Source of the DNA: FEB-25 sp963726315
GTDB taxonomy: Bacteria > Chloroflexota > Anaerolineae > Anaerolineales > UBA4823
DNA: 64,000 nt
Assembly: GCA_963726315.1 (NCBI GenBank)
Contig: CAVSBZ010000005.1
Span: 930,001 to 994,000 of the forward strand
Direction of reading: 5' to 3'
The notes below the pieces were generated by a model. The model made no database searches. It saw only the letters and a program-made list of their open reading frames with translations, and was not told the DNA's origin. Of this stretch, positions 45,484-54,202 are shown in pieces. Position 1 is the stretch's first letter. Each line of letters opens with the position of its first letter. A program made the translations under genes and the position numbers.

Positions 45484-45551
45484 TAATCACACCTTAGTCA
45501 CACCTATAGGTGGTTTTTTTTCGCGGGTGAATCCTTTATCCTATATATTAC
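45484..45551 (+). promoter_or_regulatory. Conserved leader with palindrome, copy 1
   Basis: This leader aligns base for base with 57004-57068: TAATCACA, then CCT..AGGTGGTTT.TTT.CGCGGG. The centre here is a perfect 12-bp palindrome, CACCTATAGGTG (45501-45512). It precedes a small protein gene that lacks a Shine-Dalgarno. A binding site for the adjacent LuxR regulator is a reasonable guess. Confidence 0.5.
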
Positions 45552-45845
45552 ATGATTCTGCCATCCAGGAAACCCATTCAATTCGATCAACCTGCACTGT
45601 ACAAGATCGTTGTACAAGGAAAGATCGATCCAGCCATGTCTGATCGTTTGGAAGGCATGGCGATTCTGGGAGGAACGATCAATAAGAATAATTCTCTCAC
45701 AACCCTGGAGGGCGAATTGAGCGACCAGGCCGCGTTGGCAGGAGTGCTCAACACACTATATGAGCTGCATATGCTCGTTCTTTCTGTGGAATGTATGTAT
45801 CTAAGTGGTAATGAACAATCAATGGAGGGAGGCGTAGAACAATGA
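45552..45845 (+). CDS. Small conserved protein after LuxR gene, copy 1
   Basis: A 97-residue protein related to the 88-residue product at 57069-57335; shared segments are FDxPAxYxIxVQGxIDPxxSDRL and SDQAALxGVLNxLYELHxxxxSV. It has no membrane span or signal and no recognised catalytic motif; the size and fold pattern suggest a small alpha/beta domain. It directly follows the LuxR regulator in both copies of the module, so a ligand-sensing or partner role is possible. No Shine-Dalgarno precedes the ATG in either copy. Function unknown. Confidence 0.7.
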   Translation: MILPSRKPIQFDQPALYKIVVQGKIDPAMSDRLEGMAILGGTINKNNSLTTLEGELSDQAALAGVLNTLYELHMLVLSVECMYLSGNEQSMEGGVEQ

Positions 45846-45935
45846 ATTTGTATTTGGAATTTAGCCTTTTCTGTTCATTTTTACTCTGCATAGGTTGTTT
45901 AAATAATATCCAAATTCTGAAAGGAGGATTTCGCA

Positions 45936-46238
45936 GTGAAAGCAATTAAGTCAATTAATGTGGGCTCAGCAGTTCTTTATGGCGCCATCCTGGCAGCATT
46001 CTGGACTCTGGTATACGGGTGGTTCATCTGGATCCTGGGTTGGATCTTTGGAGCCCAATCGTGGTTCATCGATATAAACCTTGGAAATTTGACCGTGTAT
46101 TCAGTGACGACCTTTATTGCAGTTGTAGGTCGCGCTCTCATCTCAGCCGCAGGCGGTGCATTAGCCGGACTGGTGGTAGCGTTGGTTTACAACATCGTTG
46201 CCGGCATGATGGGCGGGTTAAAAATTGACCTGGAGTAG
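45936..46238 (+). CDS. Small two- or three-helix membrane protein
   Basis: A 100-residue hydrophobic protein starting at GTG 45936 with AAAGGAGG well placed upstream. Helices are around residues 12-38 (AVLYGAILAAFWTLVYGWFI) and 58-92 (VTTFIAVVGRALISAAGGAL, then GLVVALVYNIVAG). It resembles the membrane part of DUF3566-like proteins, but I do not assign a family. It belongs to copy 1 of the LuxR module; copy 2 has no intact counterpart. Confidence 0.7.
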   Translation: MKAIKSINVGSAVLYGAILAAFWTLVYGWFIWILGWIFGAQSWFIDINLGNLTVYSVTTFIAVVGRALISAAGGALAGLVVALVYNIVAGMMGGLKIDLE

Positions 46239-46303
46239 TAATTTCACTCGCTGATATCCCAAAAAGTACATCATATCTAATTCTGAATTGAGGAGAAAAT
46301 AAA

Positions 46304-46621
46304 ATGCCTTGTCTATTTGCACTATTTGCAGGAATGTTCCCCCGTTTAGCAGATATCTTTATCTGGATCGCTCGTCCAACCATGTTCATGAATGCATTCA
46401 ATGATAAATGGTGGTGGGCATTGTTGGGGATCATCTTCTTGCCGTTCACCACGCTGATGTACGCCATCATGTCGTGGGGCGGGTCAAGGGTGACGGGTTG
46501 GGATTGGTTGTGGATCTTCCTGGCAGTATTTCTTGATCTTTCACATTATGCCCATACGGCATACAACAACCGCAACGCTATCCCCGGTTACACACCCGCA
46601 CCCACCCAGCCAGCAGCCTAA
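46304..46621 (+). CDS. Conserved 105-residue membrane protein, copy 1
   Basis: A 105-residue protein nearly identical to the one at 57608-57925. It starts PCLFALFAGMFPRLADIFIW, has two or three hydrophobic segments (about 3-24, 38-58 and 66-84), contains WWW and MSWGGSRVTGWDW, and ends in a Pro/Ala-rich tail. GAGGAG precedes the ATG. The near identity, in contrast to the more diverged regulators beside it, suggests strong constraint or recent gene conversion. Function unknown. Confidence 0.75.
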   Translation: MPCLFALFAGMFPRLADIFIWIARPTMFMNAFNDKWWWALLGIIFLPFTTLMYAIMSWGGSRVTGWDWLWIFLAVFLDLSHYAHTAYNNRNAIPGYTPAPTQPAA

Positions 46622-46675
46622 TTCCGGAAAGTAAGCGAAGTCGTTATCCGCAACAGAGCTACCGAGAATAACATA

Positions 46676-46975
46676 ATGCTTCACCAGGGTACCGATATCT
46701 ATGATCTGTCGAACACAGTCATGCTAGGCCAGAACTACAATCTCGCTGTACCGATGATCTCTCCGTTTCATGTTGGTTCTTATGCTGAGCTATGTCAGGT
46801 CGCTCGGGGCGGAAACCAGTTATGTGAGTTCTATGTGTATGTCGAAGTGATGGAAAAACGCATTCGTAAACTTACGAATAATTTTGGAAAGGAGACTGAG
46901 TTATACGAGCCAAGAGAGAACGAAGCACCTTACAAACAACTAATTTACCGTCCAGGCGACCGGGCTATCATATAA
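46676..46975 (+). CDS. Hypothetical protein, uncertain
   Basis: A 99-residue frame between the small membrane protein and the desulfinase-like gene. I do not recognise it. It has no membrane span and a mixed, plausible composition, but no clear Shine-Dalgarno lies before the ATG, and it could be a fragment or a chance frame. Its direction matches its neighbours. Confidence 0.4.
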   Translation: MLHQGTDIYDLSNTVMLGQNYNLAVPMISPFHVGSYAELCQVARGGNQLCEFYVYVEVMEKRIRKLTNNFGKETELYEPRENEAPYKQLIYRPGDRAII

Positions 46976-47100
46976 ACGGTACTCCATCACTGCCGGTTCA
47001 GTGAAGGCTAATGGAATGAATAATAATCTCTGAAGGAACATAAATTACAGTGTTGTGGCCTTCAGATAACTCAAAAAACTAAAACGAAAGGAAATGTGTT

Positions 47101-48276
47101 ATGGGTACAATGGTTATCAAAGGTAAGACAATGCGTTCCGTCGATGTGGATTGGAACGAGTTCTACTACACTAATTGTCCGCTGGTATCCCCCAGCAACG
47201 TAGACCAGGAGATTGGTTGGGTGAAGGAAGAGTTCAAGAAGATCAACATCGCCTACAAGTTCCTTCGTTCGACCCGCGAAAATGACTGGTATCCACACTA
47301 CGTTCACAATCTTGACAACTTGATGCGTTATGGAGGCTGTTTCCCTGCCATCCATGTCAATGCTGACATCCGTCGCACCCGCCTCATTGGTACAACACAC
47401 GTCTACGAAGGCGGCTGTATGCTGGTTCGCTCCAGGGATCCGATCTACCGCATGAAGGACTTGAAAGGCAAAAAGATTGGCCTATCGAAGAGTCTGAACG
47501 TTATTAAGAATGACTGGTGGCGCGTCCAGGAAGAGCAGGGCATCGAGCTGATGCTCATGTTGAACGACATGACCCGCGACGACGTGGAGATCGTGGAGTT
47601 CCCCTATCCGGACGACTGGTACGACAATCCCGCCATGCTCACCCCGATGGAGAACCCATCTGAGCTGTGGCTCAAGCGCGATCACAAGCATGACCTGGCT
47701 TTCAGACCATTGGAGACAGCACTGCTTAAAGGCGTTGTGGATGCCATCTATACCCAGAGTAAGGTCTTCCAGCATATCCAGGAGCAGACGGGCGATCTCA
47801 AGGCCATCGAGAACCTGGCAAATTATCCGGATTGGACTATTCAAGGGGCGAATGTGCCGGCTACCTGCACGGTCAGCGACGTGGCGTGTGAACAGCATCC
47901 AGAGCTGGTCGTCACTCTGCTCAAGGGTCTCATCAAGGTAGGGCGCTGGGCAAACGAGCATAAACACGCCGCAGCAGCCATTCTCGACAAGCAAACCTAC
48001 TACCTGGATGTTGAGGATACTTACCGGGGTATTGAAAACTTGGACATGGTACCAGTTCTATCACCCTATAACCTGCAAGCCCTGCAGATCAACAAGGATT
48101 TCATGTTGAGTCACGGCTACATCGAGCATGATTTTGATGTATTTGAATGGGCTGCGCCTGAATTCCTGGAGAAGGCAGCTGCAGAGGTTCTCGAAGAAGA
48201 GTGGAAGAAGCGCACCATGGCTAAGCTACCCGCGCCGGCTACGCTCGAGGAATCGATGACACTGCGCCTGGGGTAA
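47101..48276 (+). CDS. DszB-like sulfinate desulfinase / NMT1-THI5-like binding-protein fold
   Basis: A 391-residue protein without signal peptide, on the periplasmic-binding-protein (NMT1/THI5, SsuA) fold. It resembles 2'-hydroxybiphenyl-2-sulfinate desulfinase (DszB), which cleaves C-S bonds and releases sulfite. From memory, DszB uses Cys27, His60 and Arg70 in an RxGG motif; here Cys26 lies in YYTNCP, His66 in WYPHYVHN, and Arg76 in MRYGG, with the same 10-residue His-to-Arg spacing. Other matching stretches are RTRLIGTT, KDLKGKKIGLS, VVDAIYTQ and EWAAPEFL. The lack of a signal peptide argues against a transport binding protein. Natural substrate unknown; no dszA or dszC is nearby. GAAAGGAAA precedes the ATG. 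Confidence 0.75.
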   Translation: MGTMVIKGKTMRSVDVDWNEFYYTNCPLVSPSNVDQEIGWVKEEFKKINIAYKFLRSTRENDWYPHYVHNLDNLMRYGGCFPAIHVNADIRRTRLIGTTHVYEGGCMLVRSRDPIYRMKDLKGKKIGLSKSLNVIKNDWWRVQEEQGIELMLMLNDMTRDDVEIVEFPYPDDWYDNPAMLTPMENPSELWLKRDHKHDLAFRPLETALLKGVVDAIYTQSKVFQHIQEQTGDLKAIENLANYPDWTIQGANVPATCTVSDVACEQHPELVVTLLKGLIKVGRWANEHKHAAAAILDKQTYYLDVEDTYRGIENLDMVPVLSPYNLQALQINKDFMLSHGYIEHDFDVFEWAAPEFLEKAAAEVLEEEWKKRTMAKLPAPATLEESMTLRLG

Positions 48277-48488
48277 TAATATATAAAGAGTAGATTGAGT
48301 GGTCCTTTCACTCAATCACTCAATTTCTTTGACGATGGTGGGTTGATCCGACTCCCTGATCAGATCAGTCCACTCATTTAGTTGTGGATTCGACACCTTT
48401 TGGTTTATTCGGCAGATTTATGGTGAGAACTTTTTCCTGGCAATTCTGCCTGCAGGAAAAGCAAGGTTTCTGAAAAGGAGATTTATCT

Positions 48489-49058
48489 ATGACCTATCAA
48501 GAAATATCCACCCCTCATTCAAGCCACCAGGTGCTTGAAGAAAAACTGACCAGCCTGGGCCTATACATAACTGCTCGGGAAGCTTACGAAATGTGGAAGA
48601 CAAACCCCGAGCAGATAAAGCTGCTTGATGTTCGCACCTTCGAAGAGTACGTATTGATCGGCCATGCCGAGATGGCGGTAAATGTTCCGCTGGCTTTCCC
48701 GACGTATAATTGGGACATCAACAAGGGAAACTATTCCGTTGTGGTCAATAAGGATTTCATTGCCCATGTGCAAGCGCATTTCAAGCCGGAGGATACCATC
48801 CTGGTGATGTGCCGGTCCGGTGGACGCAGCGCAATGGCGGTTAATGCGCTTGCTAAGGCAGGCTTCACCAAAGTACACAACATCATCGATGGCTTCGAAG
48901 GGGATAAAGTGGAAGATCCTGAAAGTGTCTTTCACGGGCAACGGGTACGCAATGGCTGGAAAAACTCTGCCCCATGGACCTACAAGCTCGACCACAACCT
49001 GGTCTGGCTTCCCAGTGATGCTGAGCTGAAAATATTACTAGATACCCTAGAGGTATGA
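48489..49058 (+). CDS. Rhodanese-like sulfurtransferase
   Basis: A 189-residue single-domain rhodanese. The domain spans about residues 20-150: ITAREAYEMWKTNPEQIKLL, DVRTFEEYVLIGH, and the active-site loop VMCRSGGRSAMAVNALAKAGF with the catalytic Cys at about residue 108. It moves sulfane sulfur or senses sulfur species. No signal peptide, so it is cytoplasmic. AAAGGAG precedes the ATG. It follows the DszB-like gene, which fits a sulfur-handling group. Confidence 0.9.
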   Translation: MTYQEISTPHSSHQVLEEKLTSLGLYITAREAYEMWKTNPEQIKLLDVRTFEEYVLIGHAEMAVNVPLAFPTYNWDINKGNYSVVVNKDFIAHVQAHFKPEDTILVMCRSGGRSAMAVNALAKAGFTKVHNIIDGFEGDKVEDPESVFHGQRVRNGWKNSAPWTYKLDHNLVWLPSDAELKILLDTLEV

Positions 49059-49088
49059 AAGCGACCAGGGACCGCGATTTTTATCAAG

Positions 49089-49117
49089 CCGTGCAAGCCT
49101 CGATAGGGCTTGCACGG
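49089..49117 (+). terminator. Hairpin after the rhodanese gene
   Basis: CCGTGCAAGCC and GGCTTGCACGG form a perfect 11-bp stem around TCGATAG, about 30 bp past the rhodanese stop. The downstream bases (TGTTATATAA) are AT-rich without a clean T-run. Probable terminator or processing hairpin. Confidence 0.65.
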
Positions 49118-49170
49118 TGTTATATAAACATAACCCATTCTGTGTAAGGCGGAAGTGAAAGAGGTGACCT

Positions 49171-50061
49171 ATGACGATCAATGATTTCTTTTCAGCGATG
49201 GCAGGCATATCAGGCCTGCTTTTTGTTGTGACTAGCATGTTAGCGATGAGTCTTAGCCTGAGCGTTCAGCAGATGACCCAACCGCTTAAGAATATTCGCC
49301 TCGTCATCCTGGCGCTGCTGGCGAACTTCGTGCTGGTGCCGCTGCTAGCATATGCCATTATAAAAATTATACCCATGGACCAATCCCTGCAGATTGGGGT
49401 GATCTTACTGGGGACTGCCGCCGGAGCGCCCTTTATTCCCAAGCTTGTGCAAGGTGCCAAAGGGAATGTAGCGTACGCAGTTGGGCTGATGTTCCTGATC
49501 ATGGTGGTCACCATCTTCTACCTGCCCATTATCCTGCCTGTGCTACTGCCTGGTGTTGAGATTAACCCATGGGATATCGCCAAATCATTAATCGTGACCA
49601 TGCTGATCCCGCTCGTGATTGGCATGCTGATCAAGTCACATTCACCCGATGTGGCAGATCATTGGGCACCGGTAATGCAGAAGATCTCCAGCCTATCGAT
49701 CCTCATCTTGCTGGTGGTAGGACTGGGATTGAACATCTCCAATATTATCGGCTTTATCGGCACGCGGGGGATTGGGGCGATGATCATTCTAATCTTAGGA
49801 GCCCTGCTGATCGGCTTGTTGTTCGGCGGGCGTGATCCGGGAGTGCGCAGCGCCATGGGATTGAGTACCGCCAATCGCAATGGTGCTGCCGCCCTTCTGA
49901 TCGCCACACAGAACTTCTCCGGAACGAACACCCTGCCGTTTGTGCTGGTAGGGACCGTGCTTATGCTGCTTATCCTCTTACCGGTCGCAAAACGAATGGG
50001 TGCAAGTAAAGAGGCTGCCGATCCAACATCACCAAAGCAGGATCTTAGTAGCGTGGGTTAG
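49171..50061 (+). CDS. BASS-family (bile acid:sodium symporter-like) transporter
   Basis: A 296-residue integral membrane protein with about nine helices, in the BASS/SBF superfamily. Typical features are the Gly-rich crossover LLGTAAGAPFIPKLVQGAKG and the second helical crossover near MGLSTANRNGAAALLIATQN. Members move organic anions, including bile salts, pantoate and sulfonates, with sodium. Substrate cannot be read here; its position among sulfur genes hints at an organosulfur anion. Its leader AAAGAGGTGACCTATG closely resembles that of the SulP gene downstream. Confidence 0.8.
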   Translation: MTINDFFSAMAGISGLLFVVTSMLAMSLSLSVQQMTQPLKNIRLVILALLANFVLVPLLAYAIIKIIPMDQSLQIGVILLGTAAGAPFIPKLVQGAKGNVAYAVGLMFLIMVVTIFYLPIILPVLLPGVEINPWDIAKSLIVTMLIPLVIGMLIKSHSPDVADHWAPVMQKISSLSILILLVVGLGLNISNIIGFIGTRGIGAMIILILGALLIGLLFGGRDPGVRSAMGLSTANRNGAAALLIATQNFSGTNTLPFVLVGTVLMLLILLPVAKRMGASKEAADPTSPKQDLSSVG

Positions 50062-50200
50062 GGTTAATAATTACTACCGACCTAAGGTTGTCGTTGATAT
50101 TTCTTACACGAAGGATGAGCACACATCGTGTGACCAATTTAGACTAGTTTATAATGTATCTACAGGATAGGAATAACAAGAAATAGAAAGAAGGTGACCC

Positions 50201-51913
50201 ATCAAAAACTCAACACCTAATACAAACGGCATAACCCAATTCATCCCCGGCCTCGGCTTATTTCGAAACCTGAACGCTACGTTGTTGCGTACTGAGTTCA
50301 TTGTAGCTATCACGGTGTTTGCGGTGTTGGTGCCATCCTCGATGGCTTACGGTGACCTTGCTGGCGTTACCCCCGTCGCTGGCTTATATGTCGCCCTGGG
50401 TGCCATGCTGATGTATGCACTTTTTGGCACATCAAAACAGGTAATCACCGGACCAGAAGCCACCACCGCCATCCTCACCGCGGCAGCCGTTGCACCATTG
50501 GCTGCCGGCGATCCAGTCCGTTATGCAGCCCTGGCTGCGATGACTGCCATCCTTGTGGGCATCATCGCTCTGCTCGCCCGTATAGCCAGGTTAGGGTTCA
50601 TCACTGACTTTTTGTCCAAACCTATCCTCGTCGGCTATATCTTCGGTGCGACCCTGATCGTGATCGGCAGCCAGCTGGGTAAGATATTTGGTATCACGCT
50701 CGAAAGCGACCAATTCTTCCGGCAAGTGGTGGAGCTCATCAGTCGCCTCGACGAAACCCACCTGCTCACCTTCATTATTGGGATTGTCTGCATGGCAGGG
50801 TTGTTTATTATGCGGCGTATCAGTCAGAAACTACCCGGCCCGCTCATTATCGTCATTGGAACAATAATCCTCTCTACGGTACTCGATTGGCAGGCAAAGG
50901 GTGTGGCAGTGGTAGGTGAAGTACCCGCTGGATTACCCCGGATAACCATTCCAGCAGTCAGTTTTCAAGATATCCTTGCCCTTCTACCGGCCGCGATTGC
51001 CCTCATGATTTTGATCTATGCCGATGAAATCCTGACTGCACGCGTTTTCGCTGCCAAACATGGTCAAAAGATAGATTCTAACCAGGAATTTGTGGCTATC
51101 GGAACGGCTAATATCAGCGCTGGTTTCCTGACCGGTTTCCCAGCTGCGCTCAGTGCTTCGCGTACAGCGGTCAATGACCAGATGGGCGGAAAAACACAAT
51201 GGGTTGGGATTTTCGCAGCCGCGCTTACCGTCATATTCCTGCTTTTTCTAACCCCTCTGCTGGCACCATTGCCCACCGTGGCGTTGGGGGCGATCATTAT
51301 CGTTGCTTCCATCGGTTTAATTGACATACCTGCCTTTCGTTACTTACGCAAGGTGAGAAGTGTTGAGTTTTGGCTGGCAGTGGTGACTGCATTCGGAGTG
51401 CTCACGGTCGGCGTCTTACAGGGCATTCTCGTAGCTGTAGTGCTCTCGCTGGTCAATGTCATTTTCCACATTTCACGACCCCATGATGCGCTTCTGGATG
51501 AATTGGATGTGAGCGGAGGAACTATTTATCGCGCGGTTCCTGATAAGGAGACGGTATTAACTGAACCAGGCTTAATTGTTTATCGTTTTGACGCACCGCT
51601 CGTGTTTCCGAATGTGGCGTTTTTCACCGAGCGAATAGACGGACTCGTCACCGAGGCTGGACCAGGATTGAAGTGCGTCATATTCGATGCAGAAGCGGTG
51701 AGTGATTTCGATTCAACAGCTGCTGAGGCATTGGAGACCCTGGATGCGGATTTGGAACGGCGAAAAGTTGAATTGTGGATTGCGCGGGCGAACGCACCCC
51801 TGCGTGACCTGCTCAAGGCGACTGGCTTAACCGCTAAAATCGGTGAAGATAATATCCATCCGTCGGTGCGTGCGGCGGTGGAGGCTTATCGGGTTCGCTT
51901 CGGCAGCGCATAG
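50201..51913 (+). CDS. SulP-family anion transporter with STAS domain, apparent ATC start
   Basis: A SulP/SLC26 anion transporter. The transmembrane region begins LRTEFIVAITVFAVLVPSSM and includes GPEATTAILTAAAVAP; the C-terminal STAS domain (about the last 110 residues) has GLKCVIFDAEAVSDFDSTAA. Sulfate or a related anion is the likely substrate. The frame is open from 50198. The first ATG-like position is ATC at 50201, with AAGGTGACCC before it, matching AGAGGTGACCTATG of the upstream gene; this would give MKNSTPNTNGITQFIPG-like ends. A TTG at 50282 is the first conventional start but would begin inside the first helix region. Non-canonical start, mutation or base error are all possible. 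Confidence 0.85.
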   Translation: MKNSTPNTNGITQFIPGLGLFRNLNATLLRTEFIVAITVFAVLVPSSMAYGDLAGVTPVAGLYVALGAMLMYALFGTSKQVITGPEATTAILTAAAVAPLAAGDPVRYAALAAMTAILVGIIALLARIARLGFITDFLSKPILVGYIFGATLIVIGSQLGKIFGITLESDQFFRQVVELISRLDETHLLTFIIGIVCMAGLFIMRRISQKLPGPLIIVIGTIILSTVLDWQAKGVAVVGEVPAGLPRITIPAVSFQDILALLPAAIALMILIYADEILTARVFAAKHGQKIDSNQEFVAIGTANISAGFLTGFPAALSASRTAVNDQMGGKTQWVGIFAAALTVIFLLFLTPLLAPLPTVALGAIIIVASIGLIDIPAFRYLRKVRSVEFWLAVVTAFGVLTVGVLQGILVAVVLSLVNVIFHISRPHDALLDELDVSGGTIYRAVPDKETVLTEPGLIVYRFDAPLVFPNVAFFTERIDGLVTEAGPGLKCVIFDAEAVSDFDSTAAEALETLDADLERRKVELWIARANAPLRDLLKATGLTAKIGEDNIHPSVRAAVEAYRVRFGSA

Positions 51914-52049
51914 CACCACGAATGAAACGGTTTTTCAGAATCAGACGCGCCACCGAAGAGTAGTTGCCAGCCTGGCTCGAGCCACCGCGCCCACCGGATG
52001 GTGCGCCAAATGTGCTCTTCTGGTGCTGGATGATGTCGGTTTTGGTCGG

Positions 52050-52280
52050 CTATAGAGTCTCGGCAGGCCGGTTGTGGATGGCAAGAGACACTCCAGATGC
52101 TTCCCCAGCCTGCATAGACGAGAACACGTGAAAGTATAGTTCGAATGTCATGCTGGTTTTTGATTGAACCAGGCATTTGTTCATCACGATTGGTGCAACA
52201 CGATTAGTGAGCATCAGCGAGGCTAACGTGTGCCTCAGATCATGAAAGTATATCAGGAGGGTTATAAGCTGGTAAAACAA
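52050..52280 (-). pseudogene. Tyrosine recombinase (integrase) C-terminal remnant
   Basis: A fragment of at most 76 residues with the C-terminal integrase signature: FHDLRHTLASLMLTN (the H-x-x-R box) and, about 30 residues on, TSMTFELYFHVFSSMQ with the candidate catalytic Tyr. The N-terminal two thirds of the enzyme are missing, and the region upstream is not alignable by eye. It marks an old integration event between the SulP and AI-2E family genes. No attachment site or tRNA is adjacent. Confidence 0.75.
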
Positions 52281-52403
52281 ACGAATGAAGAAAATAATCT
52301 AGAAAATTCGGGTGGATTGAACAGCAGTAGTATCGGTTTGATATCCTTTTCGATCGGTGCAATACTGGGGGCGCTGATTTCGCTCGTTTTTTCACACTTT
52401 TAA
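52269..52403 (+). CDS. Possible small single-span membrane protein (CTG start?)
   Basis: A 44-codon frame with CAGGAGG eight bases upstream of a CTG at 52269. The product would have a polar N-terminus (QTNEENNLENSGGLNSS) and one C-terminal hydrophobic helix (IGLISFSIGAILGALISLVF). The excellent Shine-Dalgarno and the protein-like layout support it; the unusual start codon and overlap with the integrase remnant on the other strand weaken it. Confidence 0.35.
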   Translation: MVKQTNEENNLENSGGLNSSSIGLISFSIGAILGALISLVFSHF

Positions 52404-52452
52404 CCAGATCAAATCATCATTCCGACGGGGACAACTTGCAACCCAGGCTGTT

Positions 52453-53970
52453 ATGGGGAGCGGACCAAACAGGAGTGAGATAAATACTTTCGAAATCACT
52501 TCGCCTGCCGAGCATCCGTCTGGTATTCAGGCGAATAGTGCAATCGCTCCCCTACAGATAGACAAGATCAGCCCTGGTCAAAAATCCATCAACCAAGGAA
52601 GGCAGGAAAATGTTATTACCACTCCAGGTGATTCTTCACCAATGACCAAGTCGGATAAATTGAGAAAAAAGGCTGCAATAGCACCTGCCAATCAGGTGCA
52701 ATTACCTGCCAGTAAACGCTGGAGTACTCCCACCCGCTACATTATGGGTGTGTTCCTATTCCTGGGCTTGTTGGCTGTGTTGTGGATTGGCAGGAGTGTC
52801 ATTCCTATACTAGTTGCCGCTGCACTCCTGGCGCTCTTTGTTGATCCTTTGGTAGGGCTTTTTATCCGCCGGTTCAAAATGAAAAAGGGATTGGCTGTTA
52901 CCTTGACCTATTTACTGGTGATTAGTTTGTTGCTGCTTATCCCTATTCTTGCTATCCCATCGCTGGTGAACGCAGTTAATTTTGTCCTGCACTTCGACAC
53001 TCAGCTGTTGTTCAGGCGATTGGGTGAGGTTATACAGTCTATATCCTCCGCCATTCAAACCAACCCCACTTTGACTGCAATTGTTCAACCTTTGTTGGAT
53101 TCCCTGTCCACCAAGGTCAATACTTGGGCTGCTGCTACTCAAGCCGGAACGCCAACCTTCAACCTATCTGTTGAAGAATTAGCCAGCCGGTTTGGTCAGG
53201 CGCTGGGTTCCCTGTCAAGAATTTTAGGACCAACCGTTTCGTTCCTGGCATCTTTGTTCTTAACGCTGCTGATTTCCTTGCAGATGACCCTCACTGCAGA
53301 TGGAATGAAGAACTGGTATGCCGACCTGATCCCTACAGGTTATGGACCAGAATTAGCCATGATGATGCAGAAAATTCGCCGGACCTGGGTTGGCTTCCTG
53401 CGCGGGCAGATGTCACTCATGCTGCTCATTGGCGTGGTCACCTGGCTTGGAGCCACAATCCTCGGGCTTCCCCAGGCGCTTTTGCTGGGTGTGATTGCCG
53501 GAGTCATGGAGCTAATCCCCAATATTGGACCCACTCTGGCGGTAGTTCCTGCAGTTTTGTTAGCCTTGTTGGTGGGATCCACCTACCTGCCGGTGAGTAA
53601 CCTGGTTTTTGCACTGATTGTTGTTGGTTTTTATGTCATTGTCCAGCTGGTGGAAAATCAATTAATTGTTCCCAATATCATGGGTGATGCTGTTGATCTG
53701 CCTCCCCTGGTGGTTTTAATCGGGACCATCGCGGGTGCCGGGGCGTTTGGGATATTGGGGGCGCTGCTTGCCACCCCGGTAATTGCTACTGGGAACCTGG
53801 TTTTTAGATATATCTACAGAAAGATTCTTGAGGAACAGCCTGAGCCGCCACCGGTCGAAGAGAAGGTCGGCGTTTTGGATTCCATTCGAGGATTTCTGTC
53901 CCGTATACGTCTGCCTTCCGCCAAAGGTAGGCAGACCAACCCTGCTCAACCCATCCAGGAGAAGAAATAG
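52453..53970 (+). CDS. AI-2E family (PerM-like) transporter
   Basis: A membrane protein of the AI-2E/PerM family with about eight helices. Family features are the helix VIPILVAAALLALFVDPLVG, the long amphipathic segment around residues 180-290, and the C-terminal LIPNIGPTLAVVPAVLLALL and NQLIVPNIMGDAVDLPPLVV. Members export small molecules or act as antiporters; the AI-2 name does not prove autoinducer transport. The frame allows starts at 52453 (505 residues) or at the ATG at 52642 (about 442 residues); the first 63 residues are polar and low in recognisable structure, so the shorter form is possible. C-terminal tail is Pro/Glu rich. Confidence 0.88.
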   Translation: MGSGPNRSEINTFEITSPAEHPSGIQANSAIAPLQIDKISPGQKSINQGRQENVITTPGDSSPMTKSDKLRKKAAIAPANQVQLPASKRWSTPTRYIMGVFLFLGLLAVLWIGRSVIPILVAAALLALFVDPLVGLFIRRFKMKKGLAVTLTYLLVISLLLLIPILAIPSLVNAVNFVLHFDTQLLFRRLGEVIQSISSAIQTNPTLTAIVQPLLDSLSTKVNTWAAATQAGTPTFNLSVEELASRFGQALGSLSRILGPTVSFLASLFLTLLISLQMTLTADGMKNWYADLIPTGYGPELAMMMQKIRRTWVGFLRGQMSLMLLIGVVTWLGATILGLPQALLLGVIAGVMELIPNIGPTLAVVPAVLLALLVGSTYLPVSNLVFALIVVGFYVIVQLVENQLIVPNIMGDAVDLPPLVVLIGTIAGAGAFGILGALLATPVIATGNLVFRYIYRKILEEQPEPPPVEEKVGVLDSIRGFLSRIRLPSAKGRQTNPAQPIQEKK

Positions 53971-54124
53971 ACTCACAGCCAGGCGGATTAGATCGAGTCG
54001 GCGATACCTGGAAGTTGAATACCAGGCTGATCATATTTCACAAATCTTGATTTAATAGTATTTTCGCATCAAAATGGACACAACTAAAGGTTGCCTTCAG
54101 TGATTTGATTCTCCAATCATTTTT

Positions 54125-54179
54125 CAAACGTCCATTACTCACGGCAAAAGTAACAAGAAAATAATTAAGGTAAAATATT
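54125..54179 (+). promoter_or_regulatory. Conserved leader of LuxR regulator, copy 2
   Basis: This leader matches 42598-42651 in the same position before the paralogous regulator, including the identical AATTAAGGTAAAATATT. TAAAAT (54171-54176) may be the -10 box, about 25 bp before the ATG. Confidence 0.6.
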
Positions 54180-54202
54180 GCTCAGAGAGTTATATCAACT
54201 GG

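Noticed and set aside
47101..50061. Complete dsz desulfurisation operon
   Set aside because: Only a DszB-like gene is present; no flavin monooxygenases (DszA, DszC) or flavin reductase are seen.
52050..52280. Prophage or integrative element between SulP and AI-2E genes
   Set aside because: Only an integrase fragment is present, with no other phage or conjugation genes and no direct repeats noticed.
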